Counted from the first letter of the stretch, positions 1 through 10,929 are shown. The stretch: DNA of 64,000 bases from Trichomonas vaginalis G3 (GCF_026262505.1 NC_067208.1:14269962-14333961); one strand, 5' to 3'. The notes: generated by a model from the letters alone, not told the origin. Made by a program: numbers and translations.

Positions 1-942
1 CCTCTTGTTACAGTTACACCACTCGATAAAACCCGTCGTTTCGCTTTTAAGATCCAATCTCCTCAAGAACTCATCGAAATACAAGCTCTTTCTAAACTGG
101 ATATGGAAGAATGGCTTACGGTCTTTACAAACCATAACTTCAAAGTACTCGGACAAGAAGAGAACAAAGCATCTAAGAAATGTTGCGATTGCGGAGCTTC
201 TGATGCCACATGGATCTCTCTTAACTGGGCCTGTGACCTCTGCCTTAAATGTTCCGGCAGCCATCGTCACATGTCAACGACGAATTCGAAGATCAGATCT
301 ATTACATTGGATAAACTCTCTCCTATGGTCGTAGACATGATGACAGAATTGGAGGGAGACTGTAACAGGCTCTTGCTCGCGAAGACTCCAAAGGATAAAA
401 TCAATTCCAGATCAGAAGACACCGTAAGAGACCAATACATCACTCGCAAGTACGTAAACTTCGAATGGGCTTCATCTGAACCTGTTCCAGACCCATTCAC
501 CACAATTTTGAATCATAATATTCACGCTCTTTTCCACGCCGCTCATTTTGGAAAAATCGATGAACTCGACCAAGGAATAACACCTCTACATGCTGCATGT
601 TCGATCGGCGATAAGAATGCCGTTTGTCTTTTGACTTATTGCGTTCAATCAATGAACGTAAGGGATCCAAGAGGCTGGACGCCGCTTTGTTATGCAGTAT
701 TCTTCCAACACGTAGAGATTATTCAGTTCTTGCTCGCAAACGGCGCGGATGCAAAGGATGTCGGTATAAATCTGTACCAACTCGCCATAGCAACAAAGAA
801 TATGAAGGTCGCAAGAATGATTCTCATCGTTGCCAACCCATTGAGAAACGATGAGAACGTTTTCCAGCCAATTACCCTCAAATACGCTCCTCCAGGAACT
901 CCTGAAAACTACAAGTTGATACTCAAGCCTACTACAACTTGA
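1..942 (+). CDS. ACAP-like ArfGAP with PH end and ankyrin repeats, 5'-partial
   Basis: The reading frame is open from the first base, so the gene starts left of the window. The first ~110 bases encode what looks like the last strand and helix of a PH domain (RRFAFKIQ, then a helix ending MEEW). An ArfGAP zinc finger follows: CCDCG, about 16 residues, then CDLCLKCSGSHRHM, giving the C-x2-C...C-x2-C pattern with the conserved HR. The last third has ankyrin repeats (GITPLHAAC, GWTPLCYAV). The order PH-ArfGAP-ANK is that of ACAP/ASAP GTPase-activating proteins, which make Arf GTPases hydrolyse GTP at membranes; ACAPs have a BAR domain upstream, here outside the window. The stop at 940-942 is followed by AT-rich DNA. 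Family assignment is firm. The Arf substrate is not knowable from sequence. Confidence 0.85.
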   Translation, partial: PLVTVTPLDKTRRFAFKIQSPQELIEIQALSKLDMEEWLTVFTNHNFKVLGQEENKASKKCCDCGASDATWISLNWACDLCLKCSGSHRHMSTTNSKIRSITLDKLSPMVVDMMTELEGDCNRLLLAKTPKDKINSRSEDTVRDQYITRKYVNFEWASSEPVPDPFTTILNHNIHALFHAAHFGKIDELDQGITPLHAACSIGDKNAVCLLTYCVQSMNVRDPRGWTPLCYAVFFQHVEIIQFLLANGADAKDVGINLYQLAIATKNMKVARMILIVANPLRNDENVFQPITLKYAPPGTPENYKLILKPTTT

Positions 943-1502
943 ATTTTATAACTGTTGTTTTTATTTTTTATTTTTTTGCTTAGATTTTTCTCTCAGAGTA
1001 TTTTTCTTCATCCTTTTTGAATTTGATATATCGTAAAAATATATATTCGGTTATATATTCAATTTCATTCATCTTTTTTTGTTTTATTTCAACCAGAAAA
1101 ATAAATACCAAGCTTCTTAAACTGAATATACATATATTATTAGATTCATATAAAGAGCTTAACTTATGGGCTCTAGGTTCATAGTTTATTCTTCAAAATG
1201 AATTTCATCGAAAAATTGATTTAGCTGTTTGATTTTATAATGAATCATATACAAGAACATTTTATATATGATGTATCTTATGTTTTGTTTAACTTTGCCA
1301 ACATTTTTTAATAAAATATTCTATATCATGTGATACCCATCAAAATCCCTTAAGATATATATTTTAGGTTTTGATAATAAATATATGCAAGAGCAAATAT
1401 GGTTGAATTTACAAACAAAATCTCATATTTAAAACATACAATAAAAATCATAGTTAATAAATAAAAATACATATCTATAAATAAATACAACATATATAAA
1501 GA
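943..1502. other. AT-rich spacer between tail-to-tail genes
   Basis: 560 bases between the 3' ends of the ArfGAP (+) and kinase (-) genes. It is very AT-rich, with runs of T and scattered TATATAT. I see no credible reading frame, RNA gene or repeat in it. Confidence 0.6.
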
Positions 1503-4500
1503 TCATTCTATCTGAAGAACGCCTGATTTCAAGATCTCAAAGATCTCTTTGACGCTCTTCTTTTGCTGTGGGTCGTTGACTTTGGATAAAGCGCTCACTA
1601 TGTTAAGTTTGAGGCAGAGGTTCTGTTGAGATTCGTATTTAAGGAGGCATTTGATGATTTTCAAGCAAGGATCCAAACAAAGGCCGTCTGAGATTAATTG
1701 GAGCATGTGTTTCGTCAGATCTTCATATGCTGGTGAATCATGCTCGTTTATAAACCTCATAAGCGTTGGAACTACAAATGCTATGAAATCTTCTTGTTTT
1801 GTTGAGCAGATCGCATTAATAATGTGTTGCAGACAGCCAACATCAATAAGTTTTTGAGTAAAAGCTGGATTTGGAGGAAGAAATACAATAACCCAGCAAA
1901 CAGAAAGGAAACTATCGGTATTTGAGGCCAGAACAACAGAGTGAAGGTAAGAAAAGATCTTAGGATGAGTGAAATAAGCGTTTCTGAGCTTGTCATCCTT
2001 GAAAAATAATAAAACTAACCTCATTAGCATAGAAGAGCCATTATCATCATCGCAGGATAAAATCCTATCGATGAACTTTGGCTGTAGGAATGTCAGTTTG
2101 CGTTCTGGATCGATTGCGAATGCGCATAACAACAATGCAGCATGTTCCACTCTTCTTTCGATAACGCAAGACAAAAGGCTCATAATTAGACCATCCAATA
2201 TCTCTCCTCTTACCTGCATTGCAAACATCCTGGTGAAATTCAACGCTGTCTCAATTAATTCATCGATTTCTTTGGAACTTTCACGTCCGCTTAGCACAAT
2301 GTGGTGATTTAAGAGCGCTGGTGTTAATAAACCAGGTGATAATTTTCTTACAAACAAAATTTGATAGGCGGCGGTTATGTTCTCAATTATTTCTGATTGA
2401 ACGTAAACTTTGAATACTTCATCAGTAATTGCATCTCTTTGGATATTTACAACGGTCCTGACGACCAAATGCCCGCCAGGAATATTTGCAAAATCGAGAA
2501 TGTTGCCTATGAAGAACTGTTCGCAAGCTTGGATGACTGCATGAGAAGGAGAAAGCGAATGAGCCTTGCAAAGTAAAGTTATTGCTTGGAGACTGACTTG
2601 TTTGTTCTTAGAAAGTGATACAAGAGCTGTTACAATGTCAGTTGTAATAACTTTCGAGAAGAAATTAAAAACATACAAGAAAACATCGAGAGTTTCTGGT
2701 TTTACGAACAAGTTTAAGTCATGAACTTGCTCTATCAATGCCAAAATCTCTTGGTTTTTCGCTAATGTCAGTGCTAATTCCTTTGCTCTTGGTAATATCG
2801 AAGGAGGAGCACGCAGAAGCAAAACTAACACGCGTTGCCATACAGCAATAGTAAATATCGCCGGATCATCAACATTACCTAAGATATACGAGATAGCAGT
2901 ACTAATCTGATTGGCATTTCCATCTGCCAAGGTTGCAAAGTTATTATTTAGCAACTGCCTGGCTTCTATCTGGGAGTTTATGTCATGCGATGGCTCGGAA
3001 ACCGGAGATAATGATCCCACGAAGCTCCGATGTTTTGGTTTCGGAGCAGAAGCGTAAGAAATTACAGGGAACGGACTTCTATGCTGGGAAATAAATGTTT
3101 GAAAGACTCCTACATCTACACCATCGAAACAACCGTTATTTGTACAAAGATATTTTAATATATCAGCAAATGGCGGTCTTTCCTTCGGATCTCTATCCCA
3201 GCAATTCTCTATGAGGTGCTTGAGCAGAGGATTCGTGTCTGGTGGTATATCTGGCCTTCTATTGAACATAGAAACCGTACAAACGATTTGAGGAGGAATT
3301 AAACCTTCAAACGGGGATTGTTTGGTCACAAGCTCCCAAAGAAGGATACCGTATGAATAAACATCTATTTTCTCATCGTATTTCTCTGCTTTCATGAATT
3401 CTGGAGCCATATAATTCGCAGTTCCTCCTTGGCCGGTAAAAGTGCGAATTGTATTCTTGTTTCTGCAAGAACCGAAGTCGCAGATAACAGGATAGTAGTT
3501 GTCGTCTAATAAAACATTCTGTGATTTTAAATCTCGATGAATTATTCCTTTTTCATGCAGGTAATTCATGCCTAATGCGATTCCGTATGCAATAATGGCT
3601 ATTTGCGTTTGGGTTAAATTGTCTGATTCGTTTTCTGGCCTCAATGCAGAGTATAATGAGCCGTTTGGCATGTATTTAGTGACAACGCAGTATGGTTCTG
3701 TTTTCGTATAGCCTACGAATTGAAGAAGGAATGGGTTTCGTAGAGAAGCAAGTGTATTTACTTCGGACATATATGATTGTTCGACTTTGTCTTTATCATC
3801 GCGCGGTCTGATTTTCTTTATAGCTACTGTAAGATTTTCTGGAATATATTTTCCTATCCAGACTTCAGCGAAGCCTCCAGAACCAATTATTTTATCGCAT
3901 TTCAAATCGTCGTATGATATTATAAATTTTGTAATGTCAACAGGTTCCTGGTTCACATGGGATGAAGGCGGAGTTAAATCGCTAAAATCGTCTTCTTTCT
4001 TTTTAAATTGCTTTCTGAAGTCTTCTTTTGTTCGATTTATTTCATCGGTAGATTTCCTCCTAGTTAATTCATTTTTTCCTGTCTTGCCTTTAGGACTTGC
4101 GTGATAATTTTTGTACAACATATTAAAGTCTCCATTGTTATTATTATATTGCTCGCTGCTAACTAGTGCACTAGGTCCTATAGGTAATGGCAGGTTTATG
4201 TTATGTCTACCAGGTGTCCTTCCACTATTTTCTTTTATCATAACATTTTCTGACGAATATTTTCTGTTAGAAACTGCAAATTGATCGCTTTGATAGCCAG
4301 GTTCATTCGAACGTACGGATAATCTTGTCATAGCTGAATTTAAATTGTTTTGGGTTTTTATAAGATTGTCTGTTGTTTCACGCAGTTGGGATTGAATATT
4401 TGCGATCTCTTCTTGAATTTTAATGACTGATGTTTTGGAATCAATCGCTTGTCGAAGTCGAGAATTTGTAGAATCTAAGTTGTCTTGAAGCTCTTCCATT

Positions 4501-4589
4501 CGAGCCTGAAGACACTCGATTTGTTTCTTCATTTCTTCTATCTGGAGAAGGTCTCCGTTAGTTTGGCTTCCTTGCGAATATCCACTCAT
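1503..4589 (-). CDS. TKL-family protein kinase with N-terminal coiled coil and long helical C-terminus
   Basis: A 1028-residue intact protein. Residues ~14-92 form a heptad-rich coiled coil, followed by a low-complexity linker. The kinase domain spans ~226-485: glycine loop GSGGFAEV (236-243), VAIKK with the ATP-anchoring lysine at 258, HRDLKSQN (351-358), CDFGS (370-374), APE (395-397), and CWDRDPKERP near the end. All catalytic residues are present. HRDLKSQN and the overall style fit the tyrosine-kinase-like (TKL) group, which is greatly expanded in T. vaginalis. The last ~540 residues are leucine-rich and helical, resembling ARM/HEAT repeats, as in other trichomonad TKL kinases. It likely acts as a Ser/Thr signalling kinase; its substrate is unknown. 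The start codon is the first ATG after an AT-rich leader. Confidence 0.92.
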   Translation of the reverse strand: MSGYSQGSQTNGDLLQIEEMKKQIECLQARMEELQDNLDSTNSRLRQAIDSKTSVIKIQEEIANIQSQLRETTDNLIKTQNNLNSAMTRLSVRSNEPGYQSDQFAVSNRKYSSENVMIKENSGRTPGRHNINLPLPIGPSALVSSEQYNNNNGDFNMLYKNYHASPKGKTGKNELTRRKSTDEINRTKEDFRKQFKKKEDDFSDLTPPSSHVNQEPVDITKFIISYDDLKCDKIIGSGGFAEVWIGKYIPENLTVAIKKIRPRDDKDKVEQSYMSEVNTLASLRNPFLLQFVGYTKTEPYCVVTKYMPNGSLYSALRPENESDNLTQTQIAIIAYGIALGMNYLHEKGIIHRDLKSQNVLLDDNYYPVICDFGSCRNKNTIRTFTGQGGTANYMAPEFMKAEKYDEKIDVYSYGILLWELVTKQSPFEGLIPPQIVCTVSMFNRRPDIPPDTNPLLKHLIENCWDRDPKERPPFADILKYLCTNNGCFDGVDVGVFQTFISQHRSPFPVISYASAPKPKHRSFVGSLSPVSEPSHDINSQIEARQLLNNNFATLADGNANQISTAISYILGNVDDPAIFTIAVWQRVLVLLLRAPPSILPRAKELALTLAKNQEILALIEQVHDLNLFVKPETLDVFLYVFNFFSKVITTDIVTALVSLSKNKQVSLQAITLLCKAHSLSPSHAVIQACEQFFIGNILDFANIPGGHLVVRTVVNIQRDAITDEVFKVYVQSEIIENITAAYQILFVRKLSPGLLTPALLNHHIVLSGRESSKEIDELIETALNFTRMFAMQVRGEILDGLIMSLLSCVIERRVEHAALLLCAFAIDPERKLTFLQPKFIDRILSCDDDNGSSMLMRLVLLFFKDDKLRNAYFTHPKIFSYLHSVVLASNTDSFLSVCWVIVFLPPNPAFTQKLIDVGCLQHIINAICSTKQEDFIAFVVPTLMRFINEHDSPAYEDLTKHMLQLISDGLCLDPCLKIIKCLLKYESQQNLCLKLNIVSALSKVNDPQQKKSVKEIFEILKSGVLQIE

Positions 4590-5624
4590 TCAGAGACCGT
4601 TTGTAGATTGAGTTAGAATTTAAATTTTATTCGGGAAATATAATCTTCTTATAATAACATTTATGATTTTTAAATTAAAACCATGTCTTGAATTCGGATA
4701 ATTTTCAAAAAAAATGTTATGACATTCATCATTAATTTGTTTCTACGTATGAAACAAAAACAATTATCATGAGATAAAATAATCTTTGAAGAGGTCTGTT
4801 TGACAAAAATTTTTAAATAGCCAGAAAAAAATATTGAAAAACATATAAATGTGATTGAATTATAAGCTGTTCATCTATGCATTACTGGTCTTTATAAACT
4901 TTATCAGGATGTGATATTGTTTTCAAATGTTTTTCATCATCTTTCAAATTATTTAAATTATATATTTTACATTTTCATAATATACTAACAATATATTACT
5001 GCAATCATCCTTGTTGTTGTCTTATGTAGTGATATGTTTGGAAATTGAAGAACTTAAAAATCATTAGAATTTATAGAATTCATTAATGCATCGTCATACT
5101 TTCTTAAATGTTTTCATTATATTATACCTATTTAAACAAAATGATTGCAAATATTAGATATGCAATAGATTGGCACTGTATTTGACCCAATTGAGTATGA
5201 GAAGCGGCACATCGCTTGATTAGGAAGATTGTTCCAAACACATATAATTAGTTATGAGAATATATGTGTCGAAAGCTTGATACATTAGGGAATAAATTGG
5301 ATTTCATCAAAAATATTTTTTCTTTCGAAGTTAAATTATCTAATAGAGTTTGCGAATTAAGTTGTAAACGCCGAAATAAGTTGTAAACGCCGAAATAAGT
5401 TGTAAACGCTACTAATTCGACTAAATTATGAATATAGACTACACAAAAAATCATTTGGTATGCAAATGTTGTAATATGAAACTTATTTGAAATTCAATAT
5501 ATTGATATTGTTGAAAAAACATCAAAAACTAATAAAAATGATTTTAAACAAGATTTTTACTGTTAATTACTGAGTATATAAGAGGTAAACGTCAGTTTCT
5601 AAGGGAAAAATGCTCTAAATAGAT
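4590..5624. other. Host intergenic region, AT-rich
   Basis: About 1 kb between the kinase start and the 3' end of the ankyrin gene. No frame with coding character was found. It contains a short tandem repeat (separate entry) and is otherwise unremarkable. Confidence 0.6.
5359..5411. repeat. 19-bp tandem repeat, about 2.8 copies
   Basis: The unit AAGTTGTAAACGCCGAAAT is repeated head to tail almost three times in otherwise plain intergenic DNA. Copies look identical, so the expansion is probably recent. No function is suggested. Confidence 0.85.
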
Positions 5625-6063
5625 TTAGTCATCCCCAGGACTCCACATACCACTTTTCCAATTTGAAATGAATCTTTGTATGGATTTCTTTGCATCGGGG
5701 TAACATTCCAAAGCATCTTCTAGTCTGTAATACTGTGTTCGTGATCCATAATCATAACATAGGGGTTCGAACATTTTACGATAATCGACGGCATACTGAA
5801 GAGGAAACTTCCCATAGTTATCTCTTTGATGTATATCTCTGGTTTTTTTTATGATCTTTAACGCCGTTTTCACATCACAACTCTTTACTGCATAATGTAG
5901 AGGTAACCTCCCCTCATTATCGCATATGTTACAATCTGGATCTTTAGAAATTAACTGCTTTACAATATCTGTGTGTCCAATCCATATTGCATAATGAAGA
6001 GGTGTCTTCCCTTCATTATCTTGTGCATTGATGAGAGATGAAAAATCACGGAACGCAAAAATA
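5625..6063 (-). pseudogene. Ankyrin-repeat gene, 3' part, cut off by transposon insertion
   Basis: On the minus strand this stretch encodes ankyrin repeats (GKTPLHYA, GRLPLHYAV, GKFPLQYAV) and ends at a stop at 5625. It has no start of its own. Its first codons, directly beside the mariner end at 6064, continue in frame from the ankyrin gene at 35996-37041 once the ~30-kb insertion and one copy of the TA target site are removed. It is therefore the C-terminal half of one host gene split by the nested elements. Such ankyrin proteins form a very large family in T. vaginalis with mostly unknown roles. In this copy the gene cannot make the full protein. Confidence 0.9.
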
Positions 6064-6143
6064 TAGGGTGTCCAAAGGTGTGTTTAGCACAAACCTGAAT
6101 ACTGCGAATAGAAATAAACAAGTTACATATATATAAAGTTTAT

Positions 6144-7066
6144 TTAAATATAATCACCATTGGATTCAATCACGCGTTCGCAGCGATCGATCCAGGCTTG
6201 AAAGACACGCTTTAAATCATCATGAGAAAATTGCTCAAATTGCTCTCTTACAAAATTTTCAAGATCATCTGGACTCGCGAATTCGCGTCCTTCAGCTCTC
6301 TTTTTTAGCGTGCCGAATAAATAAAAGTCAGAGGGTGCAATATCAGGTGAATAAATTGGGTTTGGAACAACTTTGACATTGTTTTCCACCAAGTAATTCA
6401 TTACCTTATGACTTTTGTGAACTCTTGAATTATCAAAATGAATTGCAAACTTTTGTTTTTGTTGTTTGGATTTCTCAAACTCATCAGAATTGATAATTTG
6501 AGTAAGAACATTGTCAATTAGATACTGAGCATTCATCGTATTAGGTTTTTGAAGAATATCAATTGCGATGATGCCATTCACGCCCCAAAAAACCAACAAC
6601 ATCATCATTGGTGTGTCAATTTTTTTCTTCGGGAATGTTTGCGGATTTTCATCCTTCGGGATCCACATGATTTTGGCTTCTGTTGCATATTGAAACCAAG
6701 ACTCGTCCCCTGTTACTAAAAAGCGAAACTTCTTGGATTGATACGCACCCAATATAGAGAGGAGCTCTTTCGAAGATTGGACTCTAGATTTTTTTTGAAC
6801 TGAATTAAGGTTGTGCGGAACCCAACGTGTATACGCTAGTTTGTAGTTCAAATAATTGTGCAGATAATAACTAACTGTTGTACGTGGTATCTTTGTCATC
6901 TCCTCTATCCTTCTGAGTGATGCTCTTGGGTCTTCATCTAGCGCTTGAAGAATTGCTTTGATTTTTCTTTGATCCGGCGATTTTTTGTCAATTTTTATGA
7001 TGGGCGCCTTTTTGTTCATGAAGTGATACATCCTAACATGATACGTTACAGTGGAATAGCTAGGAG
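6144..7066 (-). pseudogene. Mariner transposase, main part (DDE domain), 5' end displaced
   Basis: The frame is open from the insertion point at 7066 to the stop at 6144. It shows a helix-turn-helix (SLRRIEEMTKIPRTTVSYYL) and mariner catalytic blocks: TGDESWFQY with the first Asp, HFDNSRVHKS with the second, and the signature YSPDIAPSDFYLF with the third Asp, i.e. a DD34D enzyme of the cut-and-paste type. An ATG at 7031 could start a shorter protein, but the frame continues upstream into the insertion boundary, and the missing N-terminus lies at 35692-35785. Together the two stretches give about 338 codons, the usual mariner length. Apart from the insertion the gene reads open, so the interruption is probably young. 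Confidence 0.9.
7058..7066. repeat. 9-bp target-site duplication, left copy
   Basis: AGCTAGGAG flanks the Mutator-like element here and again, in direct orientation, at 35683-35691. A perfect 9-bp duplication is the hallmark of Mutator-like elements. It lies within the mariner transposase coding sequence. Confidence 0.9.
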
Positions 7067-7884
7067 GAGATATAAAAATTGCTCACATTTGCTCACATTT
7101 TGGCACTTTTTTTGTACGTTTGTCAAAAAATTGTGAGGAAGATCTCACAAAAATAGTCAAAATGTGAGCAAATTTTGAGAAGTGCTCACATTTTGACATA
7201 CGATTATTTTCATACGTTTTTTTGATGAATTCTAATAAAACTTCATTACCACTTTCAGAACGAAGCGTAACTTTTCAGCACGTAACGCTCTATCATGTGT
7301 AGTGACATATTATTCAAAAAAACTCAGATTGCTTATCTTATAATAACAATTTCATTAGAAAAAATGCACGATTTCACGCTAAAACTTTGAAGCAATTCTT
7401 AAATTCGGATAAAAAATCGATATGTATTACACTTTAAACTTCAAAAAATGGTTCAAAATTTAGACTTAGTTTATCTTAACAATATAGCAGATTTTAAGCC
7501 GAACAAGTAGGAGTAATAGAAATGGCTCTTGAAAATAATTACAATTAGTAATATGTAAGTCAAAGTTCGAGTATTCTAATAAATAAACGTTCCGGATTTT
7601 CTTTACTACAAGAATCAATACTTAATATATAGAAGCAACAGTAAAAACTTATTAGAGATTCAAAAAGAAAGTTGACTAAAGAGAATCTTTTTATATAAGT
7701 AATTTTATTTTTTTGAAATACGAGATCGAATAAACATGTATTTTATTTTATTACTATAATAATACGTTTTTACATAGTAAGAAAGTTTAGAGACTGAAAT
7801 GAAATTAAAAATTGAGAAAAAAATAAAGCTTTTCTATAAAAATTCATATTAATATATAGTATAATGATATTACAATTTATTGAT
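7067..7884 (+). repeat. Left terminal inverted repeat of the MULE
   Basis: Reads as the reverse complement of 34866-35682. The outer 120 bases are rich in the motif TGCTCACATTT and its complement AAATGTGAGCA, repeated several times in both orientations. These could be transposase-binding subrepeats. The match ends near TTATTGAT at 7884. Confidence 0.88.
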
Positions 7885-8199
7885 CAAATAAAAAGAATAT
7901 TTGTTGAATAATTTCTGTTCAAATTAAAAGTTCTTCAACTTACGGTAAATCTATCTGCCTTAAAAAGTATTACGATATTATGCAAAGTCAATTTTCTCCA
8001 AAAAAATATTTGAAGATGATACTTTAAGTATACCAAAAATACAAGAATTTTGAGAGAACTCAATGAATTTTTGTGAAGGTGGAGTTAAATTGAGAAGATT
8101 TTTGGTCAGAGAAAAACAAAAATTACTATCTGATAAAATGGTATTAAAATGAAAAAAGTTTAAACAAAGGAAATGAAGAATTTATATTATATTAGAATT
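7885..8199. other. MULE interior, left of the Maverick insertion
   Basis: About 315 bp of AT-rich sequence with no inverted partner on the right side. No coding frame was recognised. Confidence 0.5.
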
Positions 8200-8205
8200 T
8201 AAAGA
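8200..8205. repeat. 6-bp target-site duplication of Maverick 1, left
   Basis: TAAAGA here and again at 32935-32940, directly outside the terminal A and T tracts of the Maverick. Six bases is the usual duplication size for Maverick/Polinton integrases. Confidence 0.8.
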
Positions 8206-8478
8206 AAAAAAAAAAAAAAAAAAAAAAAAAGGTAGTGGGGCCTCCAGGCACTTCGTGCCCTCTAGCCCTGAAGATGTTTAGTATAATGATTTTTTTTTCT
8301 TGGGATGGGCTTCCAGGCGCGTTGCGCCCTCTAGCCCATAAAAAATTTCTGAGGACGAGCCAGCCGTTGACTTTTTTTGTAGAGCACTCAAAATAGTATA
8401 ACTTTGTCCGGACAAGTAAGGGTCTATCGTCGCTACAGGAAAAGTTACGGGCGTTCCAAGGAAGTATACTTTGAGAAG
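8206..8478 (+). repeat. Left terminal inverted repeat of Maverick 1, with an extra 115-bp block
   Basis: It starts with 25 A, then GGTAGTGGGGCCTCCAGG, and matches the complement of 32789-32934. Relative to the right end it contains an additional block at 8287-8401 flanked on both sides by TAGTATAA. The block carries a second version of the GC-rich hairpin (GGCGCGTTGCGCC beside CTCTAGCCC). The terminal homopolymer is 25 bases here and 13 on the right. Confidence 0.85.
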
Positions 8479-8612
8479 ACTTTCCCCATTATAGAATGAG
8501 ATAGGACGGTTATTTTACAAAACTGACAACACTTTGACCGAGTAGTTTTTTGTGCTGAACAAAAAGTGTCATATAAACATCTGTCAAAAACCGCTTTTTA
8601 ACTTCACTTAAA

Positions 8613-8900
8613 ATGCCACGTAAGCTACGTAAGAATATACGTAAGAGGAAGAGAGCATTGAAACATCCAATAGTAAAACTGACACCACAACAACAGTTGC
8701 AACAACAAATAATGAATGACCCCACTATGTTGCAACAAATGTCAAGCAATCCTATGCTTTTAAACCGAGTTATTGGTGCACAGAGTGGAGGTTTAAGAGC
8801 GGCACTTTTAGCGAAAATGGCAGGCTATGGTGGAGCTGCAGACGGAACAGCTTATAACCCTCAAAGTCAAATGAATTTGAGTTCACTCAAAATCAAATAA
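8613..8900 (+). CDS. Basic, glutamine-rich start of a Maverick structural gene
   Basis: The first gene inside the left end. The product starts very basic (RKLRKNIRKRKRALK), followed by a Gln/Met-rich stretch and Gly/Ala residues. Neighbouring downstream DNA keeps lysine/glutamate-rich coding character, so this is probably the beginning of one long gene that extends towards 12.0 kb and looks broken about twice in this copy. No family is recognised. A nucleic-acid-binding N-terminus is plausible from the charge alone. Confidence 0.5.
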   Translation: MPRKLRKNIRKRKRALKHPIVKLTPQQQLQQQIMNDPTMLQQMSSNPMLLNRVIGAQSGGLRAALLAKMAGYGGAADGTAYNPQSQMNLSSLKIK

Positions 8901-9063
8901 CAGATGTCAAAAAGTCAAACATAGACATACAGAAACAAATAAGTGAAAACGAAAAGAAACTAGAATATGACAGACACACAAAGAAACTCAATGAGTTAAA
9001 CGTAGAGAAAAAGAAGAAAGAAGAACAACTGAAAGAACTAAGTACAGAGGAATATGCAAAAAA

Positions 9064-10929
9064 GTGTCAGAAAAAGCAGCAGAAGTAGCAAAAATGGAAC
9101 AAGATGTTATAAATTTGAAAAACCATACTACTCAATATAAAGTACTGAAAGATGAAGAAATAAAACAAAAAGCCCTGAAGACATATATGGATAGCGATGA
9201 GTATAAAAAAGAAGTTGAAGCAAATGTAAAGGCAGAAAAACTTTTACAGTTGCAAAACCAAACCGTACAGTATGAAAACTTAGCACAAGAAAGTAAAAAT
9301 AACGACGCAGCCATGCAAAAGGCAATGAAAAGCGCAGAATATATAAAAGCTAATAATGACTGGTTAGATGCCCAAGCCAACGCCAAAGCAGCCCAACTTA
9401 TAGGGTCAATAAGGACAAAAATACAAGCGGATGAAGACAGTTCAAATGAAGCTTTAATGAATGCTGACTTTAAGAACGCCTTCGAAGCTCTTCATAGTAA
9501 GGTGAAACTAGTGAACGACTTCTCATCTGGAAAGAAACTGAAGTCTGAAGGTTTCGACAAAGAGTTAAGAGAAGTAGCACAAAATATGACGAAAATAACA
9601 GATGCAGCAACGAGACAGGCAGTTCAAAGTGCCTATGACGCCGTTAGAGCAACTGTTGTGGAAAGTCAAGAAAAAGAGTTACAACAGACCAAAACAGACC
9701 TAGTAAATGCTTTCTTAAAAACGAAAAGTCAGGTAGGACATTATGCTGCAGATGGAACATATGTGCCAGCTGGTGGAACTTATATACCAGCTGGTGGAAC
9801 TTATATACTAGCTAGTGGAACCTATATACCACCAAACCCTCCAAGAGAAGCACCTGCACCAGGACTACCTAAAACATTTACATCGTCACATGGACACAGA
9901 CACAGGCATGCACCAAAACCAGCACAACAACCAACAGTTCAAAATCCAGCACAACAACCAACACAACAACCAACAGTTCAAAATCCAGCACAACAACAAC
10001 AACCAGCACAACAACCACCTCCACAACCAGCACAGCAACCAACAGTTCAAAACCCTGCACAACAACAACCACAAACAGAGCAAGGACATAAAAGAAGTAG
10101 AGAACAAGGAAACCAAGAATTCTTAAAAATGCTAAAGGAAGATTATGGTTACCCAAATACTCTTGACTTTAGTGACAGATATAAAGAAGCTATTAGAAAG
10201 TTCAAGGAAGGAAATACTGACCCGAACCTATTTAGCTTTATGGCTCAGCACCAAATGGGATATAATTTCAAACCTGGAAAATACAAGCTCGCTAAGGGAT
10301 ATGATTTAATAGCATATCATCCAAATGACATGAATGAATTTACTCCGAGATATTTGGTGTCAGAGCTAAATGATATTTCAACTCTCTTCATGAAACGCGT
10401 AAAAAATAGAGACGGAACGAAAGAAGAAAGGTTTATGAGTCCGGATGACTTAGATAGGGAACTTGTTAAAAACGGTCTCGGAATATATGAAATGCCAGCA
10501 GATGAGGTACAAGAAACTCCACAGGAAGAAGTTCAGATACAACCAGACATGGAAGAAATAGTTCAGCAACAACAGCTAGAAGAGCCAGAAGGAAACGAAC
10601 AAGTCCCTCCTTTGGAAACTAACTTCACAGAACTAGATGAAGATTTGGAACAGCCGAAAAATCTTGACCCTCAACAAGAGTATGAGGTGAATATGGAATC
10701 TTTCCAAGAGTCTAAGAAAAATTCGGCTGACATAGTAGAAGAATATCGAAAAATGTTTGCCGACATACAAAAGACTCCAACATCAGATGAAAATATTCAG
10801 CATAGAATGGAAGTACTGAAAGAAAATGTACGCAAATACAATAACCCTTTTTACTTACGACCATATAACGTTCAATCTTTGGCTGAACTCGGTGAAAATA
10901 AAAGGTTAAATTTCACCAAAAACATATAG
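9064..10929 (+). CDS. Long coiled-coil and Pro/Gln-repeat Maverick protein, function unknown
   Basis: Roughly 620 residues. The first ~220 are charged and helical (many Lys, Glu and Ala; likely coiled coil). Then come short repeats of the type AGGTYIPAGGTYI, a low-complexity block built from QPTVQNPAQQ units, and a mixed domain rich in acidic residues at the end. It has no convincing ATG at its left edge and is probably the middle of a longer gene. Its position next to the capsid gene suggests a structural or virion-associated protein. No known family is recognised. The glutamine block makes other frames look open, but those are shadows. Confidence 0.55.
   Translation: MSEKAAEVAKMEQDVINLKNHTTQYKVLKDEEIKQKALKTYMDSDEYKKEVEANVKAEKLLQLQNQTVQYENLAQESKNNDAAMQKAMKSAEYIKANNDWLDAQANAKAAQLIGSIRTKIQADEDSSNEALMNADFKNAFEALHSKVKLVNDFSSGKKLKSEGFDKELREVAQNMTKITDAATRQAVQSAYDAVRATVVESQEKELQQTKTDLVNAFLKTKSQVGHYAADGTYVPAGGTYIPAGGTYILASGTYIPPNPPREAPAPGLPKTFTSSHGHRHRHAPKPAQQPTVQNPAQQPTQQPTVQNPAQQQQPAQQPPPQPAQQPTVQNPAQQQPQTEQGHKRSREQGNQEFLKMLKEDYGYPNTLDFSDRYKEAIRKFKEGNTDPNLFSFMAQHQMGYNFKPGKYKLAKGYDLIAYHPNDMNEFTPRYLVSELNDISTLFMKRVKNRDGTKEERFMSPDDLDRELVKNGLGIYEMPADEVQETPQEEVQIQPDMEEIVQQQQLEEPEGNEQVPPLETNFTELDEDLEQPKNLDPQQEYEVNMESFQESKKNSADIVEEYRKMFADIQKTPTSDENIQHRMEVLKENVRKYNNPFYLRPYNVQSLAELGENKRLNFTKNI

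Noticed and set aside
9815-10156. Open frames on both strands through the Gln/Pro block
   Set aside because: They are shadows of the CAACAACCA-type repeat of the real plus-strand gene.
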